This document shows positions 16,217 to 24,880 of a stretch of 64,000 nt of DNA, piece by piece. This DNA comes from Bin16 sp965206315. GTDB lineage: Bacteria > Chloroflexota > Dehalococcoidia > Lucifugimonadales > Australimonadaceae. The stretch lies in assembly GCA_965206315.1 (NCBI GenBank), contig OZ242210.1:2542001-2606000 (forward strand), written 5' to 3'. A model generated the notes under the pieces. It searched no databases. It worked only from the letters and a program-made list of their open reading frames with translations, and was not told the origin of the DNA. How positions within the stretch are numbered: the first letter of the stretch is position 1; each line of letters starts with the position of its first letter. The translations under genes were made by a program, and so were the position numbers.

Positions 16217-16920
16217 TCAGAGCGCTCTTCATGCTGGCGCTGCGCCAGGCGGTCACGAGGCGCAAGCTTGCGCTGCTCATCATCCTCGCCCTGCTCCCCC
16301 TGGGGCTGGCGGTCATCCTCGACTCCACCGTTGCGGAGGAGGGCACGCTCATCGGACCCGTGCTGGGCGGGCTCGTCATCTCCGTCACCCTTCCGATCAC
16401 GGTCATGGTGCTCGCGACCGGCGCGTTCGGGAATGAGGTGGAGGACCGCACGCTGAGCCTGCTCACCACGAAACCGGTGCCGCGCTGGACGATCGTGCTC
16501 GCCAAGTTCGCCGCAACCGTGGTTGTCGCCGCCCCGCTCATGGCTGCCGTCGCCGCGGTCATCACGATGATGGACCCGGACGGGACCGGTAACGCTCCGC
16601 TGGCTGCGGCCGTCGGAGTGGTCGTCGGCGTCGTGGCCTACGCCTCCGCGTTCACCTGGCTGGGGCTGCTCACGACACGCGCGCTCGGGTTCGGCCTCGT
16701 TTACGTGCTGCTCTGGGAGGCGCTCATCACGACCTTCCTGAGCGGCACGCGCTACCTGAGCATCCGCAGTTACATCTTCGGCACGGCGTACGGGATCAAC
16801 GACGTGTTCGGCGAGGACCTGACCATCGCGATGACCCCCGCCCTCGTCGGCGCAGCTCTGGTGACGGTGGTGTTCTTCCTGCTCACCGTGCGGCGCCTGG
16901 GCCGGATGGACATCCAGTAG
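16213..16920 (+). CDS. ABC-2 type transporter permease (second)
   Basis: A 235-residue membrane protein beginning at GTG 16213, overlapping the ATPase stop by four bases. Six hydrophobic segments are visible, and the sequence FGNEVEDRTLSLLTTKPVPR between helices two and three is the conserved ABC-2 coupling region. It is the last gene of the four-gene exporter; a tail of 80 bases separates it from the next unit. Confidence 0.85.
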   Translation: MIRALFMLALRQAVTRRKLALLIILALLPLGLAVILDSTVAEEGTLIGPVLGGLVISVTLPITVMVLATGAFGNEVEDRTLSLLTTKPVPRWTIVLAKFAATVVVAAPLMAAVAAVITMMDPDGTGNAPLAAAVGVVVGVVAYASAFTWLGLLTTRALGFGLVYVLLWEALITTFLSGTRYLSIRSYIFGTAYGINDVFGEDLTIAMTPALVGAALVTVVFFLLTVRRLGRMDIQ

Positions 16921-17000
16921 TCCTCAGTACGCCCTCGTTCGTGAAACGCCCGTTGAGGCGATAGAATCGGGCGGCCCCGAAGATACCGAGTGGAACCCGC

Positions 17001-17591
17001 ATGGGCGAATCACGAAACAAGAAATCGTGGTGGCGCGACACCACGCTCATCACGATGGTCAGCCTGCTGGCCGTCGTGTCGCTGGTCGCGTTCATCCAGC
17101 ACGGCCTGGACGGTCTGCGCGAGGGCGGCGAGAACTCGCTGTCCATCATCCGGCAGGCCGCACCTGCCCTGTTCCTCGGTTTCATCCTCGCCGGACTCCT
17201 GACCGTCCTGTTTCCTCCGCGAGTGGTCGGACGCTGGATGGGTGACGAGGCCGGGGTGAAGGGCGTGCTCATCGGCGCGGCGGCGGGCGTGCTTTCCCCT
17301 GGCGGTCCGTACGTCATGTATCCGATAGCGGCGGCGCTGATGCACGGCGGCGCGGGCATCGCGTCCATCTCCGCGTTCTCCGTCGCGCGGAACATCTTCA
17401 CCGCCAACCGATTCCTCGTGTACGAGTTGCCGTTCCTGGGCGTACCGCTGGCGCTGGCGAAGACGCTCTCCACACTCTGGTTGATCGGCGTGGGGACGCT
17501 GCTCGTGCCCGTCGTCTTCCGGCTCATGCCGCGCAGTGCGCAGGAGGCGGCGCGCTCGCGCATCGGCAGAGAGCGGGAGCAAACGGAATGA
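17001..17591 (+). CDS. Split permease, first half (DUF318/ArsP-like)
   Basis: A 196-residue membrane protein with the repeat signature RWMGDEAGVKGVLIGA followed by SPGGPYVMYPIAAAL, as in permeases of the ArsP/DUF318 family. That family is usually about 300-350 residues and built of two such repeats. Here the repeats are on separate genes. The next gene encodes the matching half and overlaps by four bases. A TAGAAT box lies about 40 bases upstream. The substrate is unknown; relatives export organoarsenicals or act on unknown solutes. Confidence 0.7.
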   Translation: MGESRNKKSWWRDTTLITMVSLLAVVSLVAFIQHGLDGLREGGENSLSIIRQAAPALFLGFILAGLLTVLFPPRVVGRWMGDEAGVKGVLIGAAAGVLSPGGPYVMYPIAAALMHGGAGIASISAFSVARNIFTANRFLVYELPFLGVPLALAKTLSTLWLIGVGTLLVPVVFRLMPRSAQEAARSRIGREREQTE

Positions 17592-18082
17592 CCCTCTACC
17601 TGCTTGCCGGGCTCGTCGGCCTGACGCTGCTCCTCGTTTTCCGTAAGGACGGCTTAGCCGGTGCTCGCTACGGTGTGGAAACGAGCGCTCTCCTGTTGCG
17701 CACCGTAGCGCGGATGCTGGTGCTCGGAATGGTGCTCGCGGGGATGACGCAGGTCATTCTTCCACAGGATGTCATCACTCGCTGGATCGGCGACGAGTCC
17801 GGCTTCACGGGCATCCTCATCGGCGCAGCCGTGGGGATGTTCATCCCCGGCGGACCGTATGTCGTCATCCCGCTCGCGGCGTCCATCTTCCTTGCGGGCG
17901 CGGGCGTCGGACCGGTCGCGGCGCTCATCACGGCCTGGAACACCATCCCGTTCACGCGCACGGTCATGTGGGAGCTGCCGTTCCTCGGCGGCGCCTTCAC
18001 CACGAGCCGGATGCTCGTGAACCTGCCCTTCCCCATCGTGGCGGGGATCCTCACTCCGCCGGTCTACCGATTGCTCGTCTGA
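17588..18082 (+). CDS. Split permease, second half (DUF318/ArsP-like)
   Basis: A 164-residue membrane protein whose central segment (RWIGDESGFTGILIGA then IPGGPYVVIPLAASI) is clearly homologous to that of the first half. It also shares the WELPFLGG segment near the C-terminus. The start ATG overlaps the preceding stop, so both halves are made together and probably form a heterodimer. It is convergent with the hydrolase gene ending at 18092. Confidence 0.7.
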   Translation: MTLYLLAGLVGLTLLLVFRKDGLAGARYGVETSALLLRTVARMLVLGMVLAGMTQVILPQDVITRWIGDESGFTGILIGAAVGMFIPGGPYVVIPLAASIFLAGAGVGPVAALITAWNTIPFTRTVMWELPFLGGAFTTSRMLVNLPFPIVAGILTPPVYRLLV

Positions 18083-18091
18083 GCAGGCTCG

Positions 18092-20158
18092 CTAGGAGCC
18101 GAACACGTCCAGCGTCGGGAAGAGCAGATCGTTCAGGACAACCTCGCGCTGGTACGGGAACCCGATGACCGCTGCGAGGAATATGCTGGTGGCGCCGGTA
18201 TCGGACGCGGGAGCCTGGGCTGCCGCTATGGCCTGCAGTCTCCCATCGATCTCGATCAGGACCACACGCCAGCTCAGGTCGCGAACGGAAACCGTGTCCA
18301 GTTCTTCCGGCTCGATCCCCGGTATGCTGCCGATCTGTTGCTCCATGAACTGATCGACTGTCACTCCGGGGATGACGGTCTGTATGAGCACGGGGCCGGC
18401 TATCTCATGCCGGAGGAACCTGCCCGGCTGGTTCTCTATCGGCTCCCAGCCCTGGGGTTCCGCGACCTTCACGCCGAATGGGGAGTCCGCCGGCCTAAGG
18501 ACTATCTCCCCCAGGGGCGCTACCCAGGCAGGAGAAGAGAACTCCTCCGATACGCATGATGTGTCAGGTGCGTCTTCTCCGTCGAGGAACGCGTTGATGA
18601 TCGACTTCGCGCAGTCGCCTTCCAGGAGGATGCCGTGGCCCGCGGCGGGGAATTCGACGAACGTGGCGTTGGAGAGGTTCGCCGCGACCGCCATCCCCGA
18701 TGAAGGGGGTGTTACCGGGTCGAACTCGCCCGCGAGGACCAGCGTGGGGATGTCGCTGCGAACGGGCTCGTTCTCCACGGGCAGAGACGGCTCCACGTCC
18801 CAGAGGGTGCATGTATCGATCGCGTCCTGGGCGTACGTCCCTTCGGGGTCCTGCAAGCGGGCGAACAGCGGGCTGGCCTCGATGCTGGCGGCGATCGCCT
18901 CCTTCGTTGTGAAGGAAGTCTCGTCCGCGCAGCGTGTCGAAAGGTGCATCCCCAACGAAAAGAACGCGTCGTTGATGAGGCTGTTGGAGAGCATGAGGTT
19001 CGCGGGCTCCACGTTCCCCTGCGCAGCCTCGGTGATGATCTCCGGTAACCAGGGTATGACGCTCGTCTGGTAGAAGGCCTCGAACACCAGCCAGGCGAGG
19101 CGCTCGCCGGTCATGAGCGTATCGACGCGTTCGCCATCGAGTGAGAACGACGCCTCGCCCGGTTCCGGTGAAGCCGAGAGCCTGTCGAACGCCGCTATCA
19201 GCGTGCCTTCGAGGTTGGGATAGTGCTCGTTGCACACTGCGTCCGCGGCGCAGGAGTCGAGCAGCAGGCGGAACGCTCGTTCAGAGCCTGAGGCGAGGCG
19301 AGCGAAGAGGTCGAACTCCAGAGGGTAGGAGGAGTCCAGCACGACGCGACGCACGCCGTCCGGGAAGTCGCGCATCACGTTCTGCGCCAGCCGCGTCCCG
19401 TACGACGATCCGTACAGGTCCCACTGCTCGTGGCCGAGCGCGGTGCGCAGGCGGTCGACGTCGGCTGCGTTCGCGGCGCTGTTGACCAGCGAAAGGTCTA
19501 TCCCCTCCTCCACGAGACGGTCGCGGCATGTTTGCAGCACTTCGTTCCAGCGCTCGTTCTCCTCCGCGATAGGAAGCGCCTGGCCTATCAGATCTCGAGT
19601 GAGTTCGCGTGCCTCAGGGCAACCGAGGTCCGGCTGGGAGAAACCGGCGCCGCGCTGGTCGAACACGATCACGTCCCGGCTCTCGTTCAGCGGCTCCAGG
19701 ATCACGCCGCCGCTCACGTCCAGTCCCTCCAACGCATTCCCGCCGGGGCCGCCATCGAGGTAGATGATCGGAACATCGCTGGTCTGTTCGCCGGTCGCGG
19801 GGAAGATGGCCACGGCAATCTCGTACGTCCCGGCGTTCGGGTCGTCGTAGTCGGCGGGGACGGTCAGGTAGCCGCACTCGGCTGCCCACAACGGCGTGCC
19901 GGGCTGATTGCTGAACGGGCAGGAGTCCTCGCGGAAGGCGTCTTCCGCCGCGGGGATATCGGATGCCGGAGTGGGAACTGCCGTAGGCGTGGGAGTCGGC
20001 TCTGGCGCCGGTTCCGGCGTTGGTGTTGCCGTCGGCGCAGGTGTGGGAGTCGGTTCGGGCGTTGGGGTTGGGGTCGAAGTGGGTTCAGGGGATTCGCAGG
20101 CTGCGAGGAGAGTCAGACAGGCGGCAAGGACCAGGGCGGCGATATGTGGGAGTCTCAT
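18092..20158 (-). CDS. S33-family alpha/beta hydrolase lipoprotein (tripeptidyl aminopeptidase-like)
   Basis: A 688-residue lipoprotein with lipobox LLAAC (Cys21) and a Thr-Pro/Glu-Pro stalk at about 25-65. The fold is alpha/beta hydrolase: oxyanion motif LDGGPGG at 134-140, nucleophile S252 in GSSYG, acid in AGEFDPVTPP, and His in AGHGILLEG. The C-terminal TAP-like segment carries paired cysteines. Beyond it is an extra domain of about 130 residues. It probably removes short peptides from protein N-termini outside the membrane. No partner gene is adjacent. Confidence 0.82.
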   Translation of the reverse strand: MRLPHIAALVLAACLTLLAACESPEPTSTPTPTPEPTPTPAPTATPTPEPAPEPTPTPTAVPTPASDIPAAEDAFREDSCPFSNQPGTPLWAAECGYLTVPADYDDPNAGTYEIAVAIFPATGEQTSDVPIIYLDGGPGGNALEGLDVSGGVILEPLNESRDVIVFDQRGAGFSQPDLGCPEARELTRDLIGQALPIAEENERWNEVLQTCRDRLVEEGIDLSLVNSAANAADVDRLRTALGHEQWDLYGSSYGTRLAQNVMRDFPDGVRRVVLDSSYPLEFDLFARLASGSERAFRLLLDSCAADAVCNEHYPNLEGTLIAAFDRLSASPEPGEASFSLDGERVDTLMTGERLAWLVFEAFYQTSVIPWLPEIITEAAQGNVEPANLMLSNSLINDAFFSLGMHLSTRCADETSFTTKEAIAASIEASPLFARLQDPEGTYAQDAIDTCTLWDVEPSLPVENEPVRSDIPTLVLAGEFDPVTPPSSGMAVAANLSNATFVEFPAAGHGILLEGDCAKSIINAFLDGEDAPDTSCVSEEFSSPAWVAPLGEIVLRPADSPFGVKVAEPQGWEPIENQPGRFLRHEIAGPVLIQTVIPGVTVDQFMEQQIGSIPGIEPEELDTVSVRDLSWRVVLIEIDGRLQAIAAAQAPASDTGATSIFLAAVIGFPYQREVVLNDLLFPTLDVFGS

Positions 20159-20177
20159 GGATCAATGCTAGCACAAG

Positions 20178-20201
20178 GAAGGGCGCCCACACGGGGCGCC
20201 C
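20178..20201 (-). terminator. Hairpin after the tandem membrane-protein genes
   Basis: GGGCGCC at 20181-20187 pairs with GGCGCCC at 20195-20201 across a seven-base loop. On the minus strand the stem is followed by TTCCTTGT, a weak T-rich tail, so it could end transcription coming from 20229. It may instead be a simple palindrome. Confidence 0.4.
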
Positions 20202-20228
20202 CTGCTTCACGGCGGTCACGCTTGTCCT

Positions 20229-20966
20229 TTAGTCCTCTGAGGAGAGCTCGCTCCGGCCCCGGTACATCGCCAGTCCGATGATGAACAGGCAGAAGGAGCC
20301 GAAGAAGAGCAGGTAGTTGTTGTTCAGAAGGAGGGTCTCAGGACCGATGTCCGGGACGTGCTGAAGGAGCAGGAAGTTGATGCCTGCTGCTGCTCCCATG
20401 AGGGCAAGGCCGTAGGAAGCCAGTTTGGTGATATCCATCGACCCGAGGCGCGAGGCAACGCCGATGCCGATGAGGATGGATGAGACGGGATAGACGGCGA
20501 CGAGCGCGAGTACGATCCCGGCCATCGCCGAATAGATGTTCAGGGCAAGGGCCTGGAACAGGGCCTGGTCGGCGCCGGCCTCCATGCTGCGCTGCATCAG
20601 ATGGATGGTCATGTGCCTCATACCCATCGCGACGATGTAAAGTCCCCATCCGAACAGGCTCGTCAGGATGCCGAGCCGCAGGCTCGAGCCAAGGAGACCG
20701 GACCCCTGAGGCACCCGCCACAGAGTGATGAAGCTGTAGGAGTAGAGCAGCATCCCGACGATCCCCAGCATCGTCACGAGGTGCGCCAGGCTGGCGTAGT
20801 CACCCATAACCCGGAGGGATTCGGCAAAGTCGGTCTGGTCCACCGGTTCGCCTACCAGCCAGCCACCGGGATGAAGGACTGCTGAGAAAAGCATAAGGAT
20901 GACGGCCGCCATGAGGGCGAGTCCTCCGGCCCTGGTAGCGGGACGAGTGACGGTCGATGCAGCCAT
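20229..20966 (-). CDS. Six-to-seven-helix membrane protein of unknown family, paralog B
   Basis: A 245-residue integral membrane protein with AGGAG seven bases before its ATG. Hydrophobic helices span most of the length. Conserved features shared with the adjacent paralog are DQTDF in the first loop, YASLAHLVTML, MGMRHMTIHLMQR (His-rich helix end), KLASYGLA and a C-terminal MYRGRSELSSED. The two His and one Arg in the MRH-IH-MQR segment could bind a metal or heme; this is speculation. Function is unknown. Confidence 0.7.
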   Translation of the reverse strand: MAASTVTRPATRAGGLALMAAVILMLFSAVLHPGGWLVGEPVDQTDFAESLRVMGDYASLAHLVTMLGIVGMLLYSYSFITLWRVPQGSGLLGSSLRLGILTSLFGWGLYIVAMGMRHMTIHLMQRSMEAGADQALFQALALNIYSAMAGIVLALVAVYPVSSILIGIGVASRLGSMDITKLASYGLALMGAAAGINFLLLQHVPDIGPETLLLNNNYLLFFGSFCLFIIGLAMYRGRSELSSED

Positions 20967-21023
20967 GACGCTACTCCTGGGGCGCGCGACGCCCGTCTGG
21001 GATGAGCGGACGGGAATAGGGCG

Positions 21024-21758
21024 TCAGTCCTCTGAAGTGAGCTCGCTCCGGCCCCGGTACATCCCCAGCCCGATGATGATGAAGCAGAGGGAACCGAACG
21101 CCAGCAAGCCATTGTCGTTCCTGAGGAGCACTATGGGTTCGATCCCCGGAGCGTGCTGGAGGACCAGGAAGTTGATGCCCGCCAGGACTCCCATGACGGC
21201 GAGGCCGTAGGAAGCCAGTTTGTAGATGCCCATCGACCCGAAGCGGGAGCCCAGGCCGAGGCCAACGAGGATGGATGCGACGGGATACACGGCCACCAGC
21301 GCTATGACGCTTCCGGCCATCGGCGCATAAACGGTGAGGGCAAGCTCTTCGAAGAACGCCTGATCGGCCCCGGACTGCATGCCGCGCTGCATCAGGTGGA
21401 TGCTGAAGTGCCGCATACCCATCGCGATGGCGTAGAGGGCCCACCCGAACAGGCTGGAGAACACACCCAGCCGCAGGAGCGAACTGCCGACTCCCGCCTG
21501 TTGGGGCAGGCGGAGCCAGGTGAGTGCAGCGTACGCATAGAGGAACATCCCGATGATCGACAGCATAGTCGCCAGGTGCGCGAGGCTCGCATTGTCGGCC
21601 ATCGCGTCGAGGGCTGCCGGGAAGTCGGTCTGGTCCACCGGGTCAAGCAGTACCCCACCGGGAAAGACAAGCGATGCTAAGACCAGCAGGATGACTCCAA
21701 CGATAAGGATCAACCCTCCGAGCCTGGTAGCGGGGTTCGTTGTGGTCGATGCAGCCAT
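21024..21758 (-). CDS. Six-to-seven-helix membrane protein of unknown family, paralog A
   Basis: A 244-residue protein closely related to the next gene downstream, with well over half the residues identical by eye along the whole length. ATG 21758 is preferred over 21764 because AGGAGG lies exactly seven bases upstream and this start matches the MAAST start of the paralog. It carries the same DQTDF, MGMRHFSIHLMQR and MYRGRSELTSED motifs. The 57-base gap between the genes suggests a recent tandem duplication within one transcript. Confidence 0.7.
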   Translation of the reverse strand: MAASTTTNPATRLGGLILIVGVILLVLASLVFPGGVLLDPVDQTDFPAALDAMADNASLAHLATMLSIIGMFLYAYAALTWLRLPQQAGVGSSLLRLGVFSSLFGWALYAIAMGMRHFSIHLMQRGMQSGADQAFFEELALTVYAPMAGSVIALVAVYPVASILVGLGLGSRFGSMGIYKLASYGLAVMGVLAGINFLVLQHAPGIEPIVLLRNDNGLLAFGSLCFIIIGLGMYRGRSELTSED

Positions 21759-21887
21759 GGCCATTCCTCCTGGGCGGGCGGCGCCCGGTTGGGATGGGTG
21801 AAAGGTACCACCCGCCGGATATCGCCTGCAATGCGGATTTTCTGCGTTTGGGCGTGATATTCAGAACCAGACTGTGCGATTGGCACG

Positions 21888-21917
21888 ATGGCGCGGAATG
21901 GCGCGGGATGGCACACT
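21888..21917. repeat. Three tandem 10-base units in the intergenic region
   Basis: ATGGCGCGGA, ATGGCGCGGG and ATGGCACACT follow one another without gaps, 47 bases upstream of the quinone oxidoreductase start and between divergent genes. The exact 10-base period places each word on the same helix face. Similar 10-11 base arrays with other core words occur at 25049-25111, 50299-50328 and 50381-50410. Confidence 0.5.
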
Positions 21918-21963
21918 GTAGCGCGCTCACCGGCGGAAGCATCGGATCCAGGGAGGAAGCAGC

Positions 21964-22932
21964 GTGAAAGCAGTCCGGTTCCACGAGTTCGGCGGCCCCG
22001 AGGTGTTGCGCTACGAGGACATCCCCGAGCCTCAACCCGGGCCCGGCGAGGCCGTGCTCTGCCTCGGTGCGTGCGGCGTCAACTTCATCGACACCTACCA
22101 GCGCACCGGCGCGTACAACGTCGCGCTGCCCCACGTCGCGGGCCAGGAGGGCGCGGGAGAGGTCGTTGCCGTCGGCGAAGGCGTCACGAACATCGCCGTC
22201 GGCGAGCACGCAGGCTACACGGGCACAGGCGCCTCTTACGCGGAGTACGTCAAGGTCTCCGCAGACCGCCTGGTGAAACTGCCGGAAGGAGTGGACGACG
22301 CCACGGGCGCAGCGGTGCTGCTGCAGGGGATGACGGCGCACTACCTCATGGCCTCGACCTTCCCGCTTCAACCGGGTCACACCTGCCTTGTGCACGCGGC
22401 CGCGGGAGGCGTTGGTCTCCTGCTCACGCAGATGGCGAAGATGCGCGGCGCGCACGTCATCGGCACGGTTTCGACGGAGGAAAAGGCGCAGCTGGCCCGC
22501 GAGGCCGGAGCGGATGACGTGGTCCTGTACACGCAGCAGGACTTCGTTGCGGAGGTGCACCGCATCACCGGCGGTGCGAAGCTGGATGTGGTCTACGATT
22601 CCGTGGGGAAGGACACGTTCGACGGCAGCCTGGACTGCCTCGCGCCACGCGGCTACCTCGTGCTCTTCGGGCAGTCGAGCGGACGTGTGCCGCCGGTCGA
22701 CCCGCAGGTACTCAACGCGAAAGGGTCGCTCTTCCTCACCCGCCCCACCCTCGCGAGCTACGCGCTCACCCGTGAGGAGATCGACTGGCGCGCGAGCGAG
22801 ATATTCGGCTGGCTCGCGGAGGGCGCGCTCAACGTTCGCGTCGGCGCGAGTTTCGCGCTGTCGGATGCGGCGGAGGCGCACCGGCAGCTGGAAGGCCGCC
22901 TCACGACGGGCAAGGTGCTGCTGATCCCGTAG
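21964..22932 (+). CDS. NADPH:quinone oxidoreductase (zeta-crystallin-like MDR)
   Basis: A 322-residue medium-chain reductase with a GTG start and GGGAGGA upstream. There is no zinc lobe; the substrate domain has NFIDTYQRTGAY, typical of quinone oxidoreductases. The nucleotide-binding motif is AAAGGVGLLLTQMAK. It reduces quinones by single- or two-electron transfer with NADPH. It is divergent from the tandem membrane proteins. Confidence 0.88.
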   Translation: MKAVRFHEFGGPEVLRYEDIPEPQPGPGEAVLCLGACGVNFIDTYQRTGAYNVALPHVAGQEGAGEVVAVGEGVTNIAVGEHAGYTGTGASYAEYVKVSADRLVKLPEGVDDATGAAVLLQGMTAHYLMASTFPLQPGHTCLVHAAAGGVGLLLTQMAKMRGAHVIGTVSTEEKAQLAREAGADDVVLYTQQDFVAEVHRITGGAKLDVVYDSVGKDTFDGSLDCLAPRGYLVLFGQSSGRVPPVDPQVLNAKGSLFLTRPTLASYALTREEIDWRASEIFGWLAEGALNVRVGASFALSDAAEAHRQLEGRLTTGKVLLIP

Positions 22933-22947
22933 CAAGCCTCCTCGCTC

Positions 22948-22998
22948 CCGCACCGGCGGGAATCCAGAGTGCGCGGGTGGCCCACAGGGGGTGGGGGG
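22948..22998. repeat. Intergenic palindromic repeat (TCCCGC-N4-GCGGGA type)
   Basis: TCCCGCACCGGCGGGA is a six-base stem with an ACCG loop, continuing into AATCCAGAGT. Downstream, ACTCTG at about 23000 pairs with CAGAGT. This resembles the common GGCGGGAATC-type intergenic repeat. It sits between the quinone oxidoreductase and the Nmad3-like gene. Confidence 0.4.
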
Positions 22999-23020
22999 AC
23001 TCTGATAAAGGAACGTGAGC

Positions 23021-23941
23021 GTGCAACCGAAGCGATTGATACTCAGCCGCAAAGGATTCGATTCGGGAAAGGACTCGGGGAGAGGCCCAAGCCCAATCTT
23101 TGAAGACGGCACGATGTTCTCCTTGCCCATACCCAGGGCTGGGGATCCAGCTACTTATGAAGATTTGTGCCATTCCAGTGCTGCTCGTAGCACAATCGAG
23201 ATAGGTGTGGTGGTTAGTGAACTCACTAACGGACGTATTCAAGCGACGCATGGCGCTCATTTGGACCCAGACATCAACTTTCATGCCAAGGACAGGCCTG
23301 AGGGTTGGCGGGGTTTGTTTGGTCAGTCGCGTTCAGCACAGGGCCACTTGCACAACCAACGCGTGGGTACGGGCGACGTGTTCTTGTTCTTCGGTCTGTA
23401 TCGGAATGTCGAGCAGACTCGTACCGGCTGGCGTTTCGTTAGAGGTTCGATGGAGCGACACGTCCTGTGGGGATGGCTGCAGATTGGGAGAGTATGCAGG
23501 ATTGACAACGAGACAGCGAAGCATGCCACCATCGATGAATTCTCGTGGGCTGCTAGTCACCCTCACCTAAGTGCTGCATACAAACACACCAACAACACCC
23601 TCTACATCGCGCCGGACCACCTAGCCATAGGAGGGCGTGCTGTGAAACTAATGGACGGGACTGATGCCCCCGGCGCGGGAGTATTTCGACGCGCTGATGA
23701 CGACCTCATACTGACAGAACCCCAGAAGTCAGCGACTCATTGGTGTTTGCCGGGATGGTTCTACCCTGCCGAGGGTAAGCAGGCGTTGACTTACTTTGGC
23801 AAGCGCTCTTGGAGGCGTGAAGGTCAACATGCGTATGTGCAACGGAGCGGTCCGGGGCAGGAGTTCGTGCTCAATGCTGAGCAATACCCTGAAGCCCTTG
23901 ACTGGATCTCCGGCCTCATACGCGATTTCGGCGCACGCTGA
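23021..23941 (+). CDS. Nmad3-like protein (putative nucleotide-modification associated)
   Basis: A protein of about 306 residues. Two GTG starts are possible, 23015 and 23021; the latter has AAAGGA eight bases upstream. The N-terminus reads LILSRKGFDSGKDSGRGPSP with FEDGTMFSLPIP, which I recognise from memory as the opening of the Nmad3 family, associated with modified-nucleotide systems in phages and bacteria. Later motifs are GDVFLFFGLYRN and HLLWGWLQIG-like HVLWGWLQIG. Base composition is visibly poorer in GC than its neighbours, and codon use differs (for example AAA CAC ACC AAC AAC). There is no restriction or modification partner next to it, so it looks like a horizontally acquired single gene. 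Confidence 0.55.
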   Translation: MQPKRLILSRKGFDSGKDSGRGPSPIFEDGTMFSLPIPRAGDPATYEDLCHSSAARSTIEIGVVVSELTNGRIQATHGAHLDPDINFHAKDRPEGWRGLFGQSRSAQGHLHNQRVGTGDVFLFFGLYRNVEQTRTGWRFVRGSMERHVLWGWLQIGRVCRIDNETAKHATIDEFSWAASHPHLSAAYKHTNNTLYIAPDHLAIGGRAVKLMDGTDAPGAGVFRRADDDLILTEPQKSATHWCLPGWFYPAEGKQALTYFGKRSWRREGQHAYVQRSGPGQEFVLNAEQYPEALDWISGLIRDFGAR

Positions 23942-23998
23942 GTCCGGTGTGCGGAATGTCGTACACTGGAATTGAGGATTGCAGAGCCAAGGGGGTGA

Positions 23999-24880
23999 AT
24001 GATGGGTGGATTGGGGCAGAGCATCCGCAGGTACCGTGGGCGGCTCATCGTCGCCGCTGTGATCGTTGCGATCCCCGTGCTGGCGCTCGCATGGTGGCTC
24101 GGTTCACCGCTGTTCATCAACAAGACCGTAGACGAGGAGTTCCCGTACAGCGTGGGCGCCGTGGTGCCGGAAGGCATGACGCGCGCCCAGGTGGACCAGA
24201 CCATGGCGACGATGGCCATGATGGAAGAAGAGGTGTCTGAGGCGATGCCCGAGGCGCCGCCTCTGACCGCAGACGAGATGATGGCGTCGGTCATGGAGAG
24301 CATGACGCCGGAAGCGATGGCCGAAGCGATACAGAGCATGACGCCTGAGATGCGGGCTGAGGTTGCCGAGACGATGGCTGAGGCGGTCCCCGGGATGACG
24401 CCGGAGATGGTGGCCGAAGCGATGGAGACCATGTCGCCGGAGATGATGACCGGCGTTATGCAGAACATGACCCCGGAGATGATGGCCCGGATGGCCACGA
24501 TGATGCCGGAGATGATGGCGCCTGCTGGGCCTGTAGCCGTCAAGCGGGGGAACTTCCGCGACGCCGACAGTTTCCACAAGGGTGAGGGCTCCGCGACCCT
24601 GTACACGCTGCCGGACGGCTCGCACGTGCTCAGGTTCGAGGACTTCCGTGTGACGAACGGGCCTGACCTGCGCGTGATCCTCGCCAGCCATCCCGACCCG
24701 ATGAGCCGCGGCAACGTGCACAGCGGAGAGTACGTGGAGCTGGGAAAGCTCAAGGGTAACATCGGCAACCAGAACTACCCGTTGCCTGAGGGCCTGTCGC
24801 CGGACGACTACAGCTCAGTCATCATCTACTGCAAGCCGTTCCAGGTAATCTTCAGCGTAGCGCCGCTGTCGGACGGATGA
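23999..24880 (+). CDS. Membrane-anchored Met-rich DM13 domain protein
   Basis: A 293-residue protein with one N-terminal membrane helix at about 15-36. Residues of about 85-175 are repeats of MTPEMxAExMxxM, so methionine is extremely frequent. The C-terminal 110 residues are a DM13 domain: GNFRDADSFHKGEGSATLY, RFEDFRVTNGPDLRV, NYPLPEG and VIIYCKPFQVIFSVAPL, with the conserved Cys. DM13 domains are proposed to be redox or electron-transfer modules. The Met-rich stalk could bind copper(I), which is inference from composition. A -10-like TACACT lies about 35 bases upstream. Confidence 0.75.
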   Translation: MMGGLGQSIRRYRGRLIVAAVIVAIPVLALAWWLGSPLFINKTVDEEFPYSVGAVVPEGMTRAQVDQTMATMAMMEEEVSEAMPEAPPLTADEMMASVMESMTPEAMAEAIQSMTPEMRAEVAETMAEAVPGMTPEMVAEAMETMSPEMMTGVMQNMTPEMMARMATMMPEMMAPAGPVAVKRGNFRDADSFHKGEGSATLYTLPDGSHVLRFEDFRVTNGPDLRVILASHPDPMSRGNVHSGEYVELGKLKGNIGNQNYPLPEGLSPDDYSSVIIYCKPFQVIFSVAPLSDG

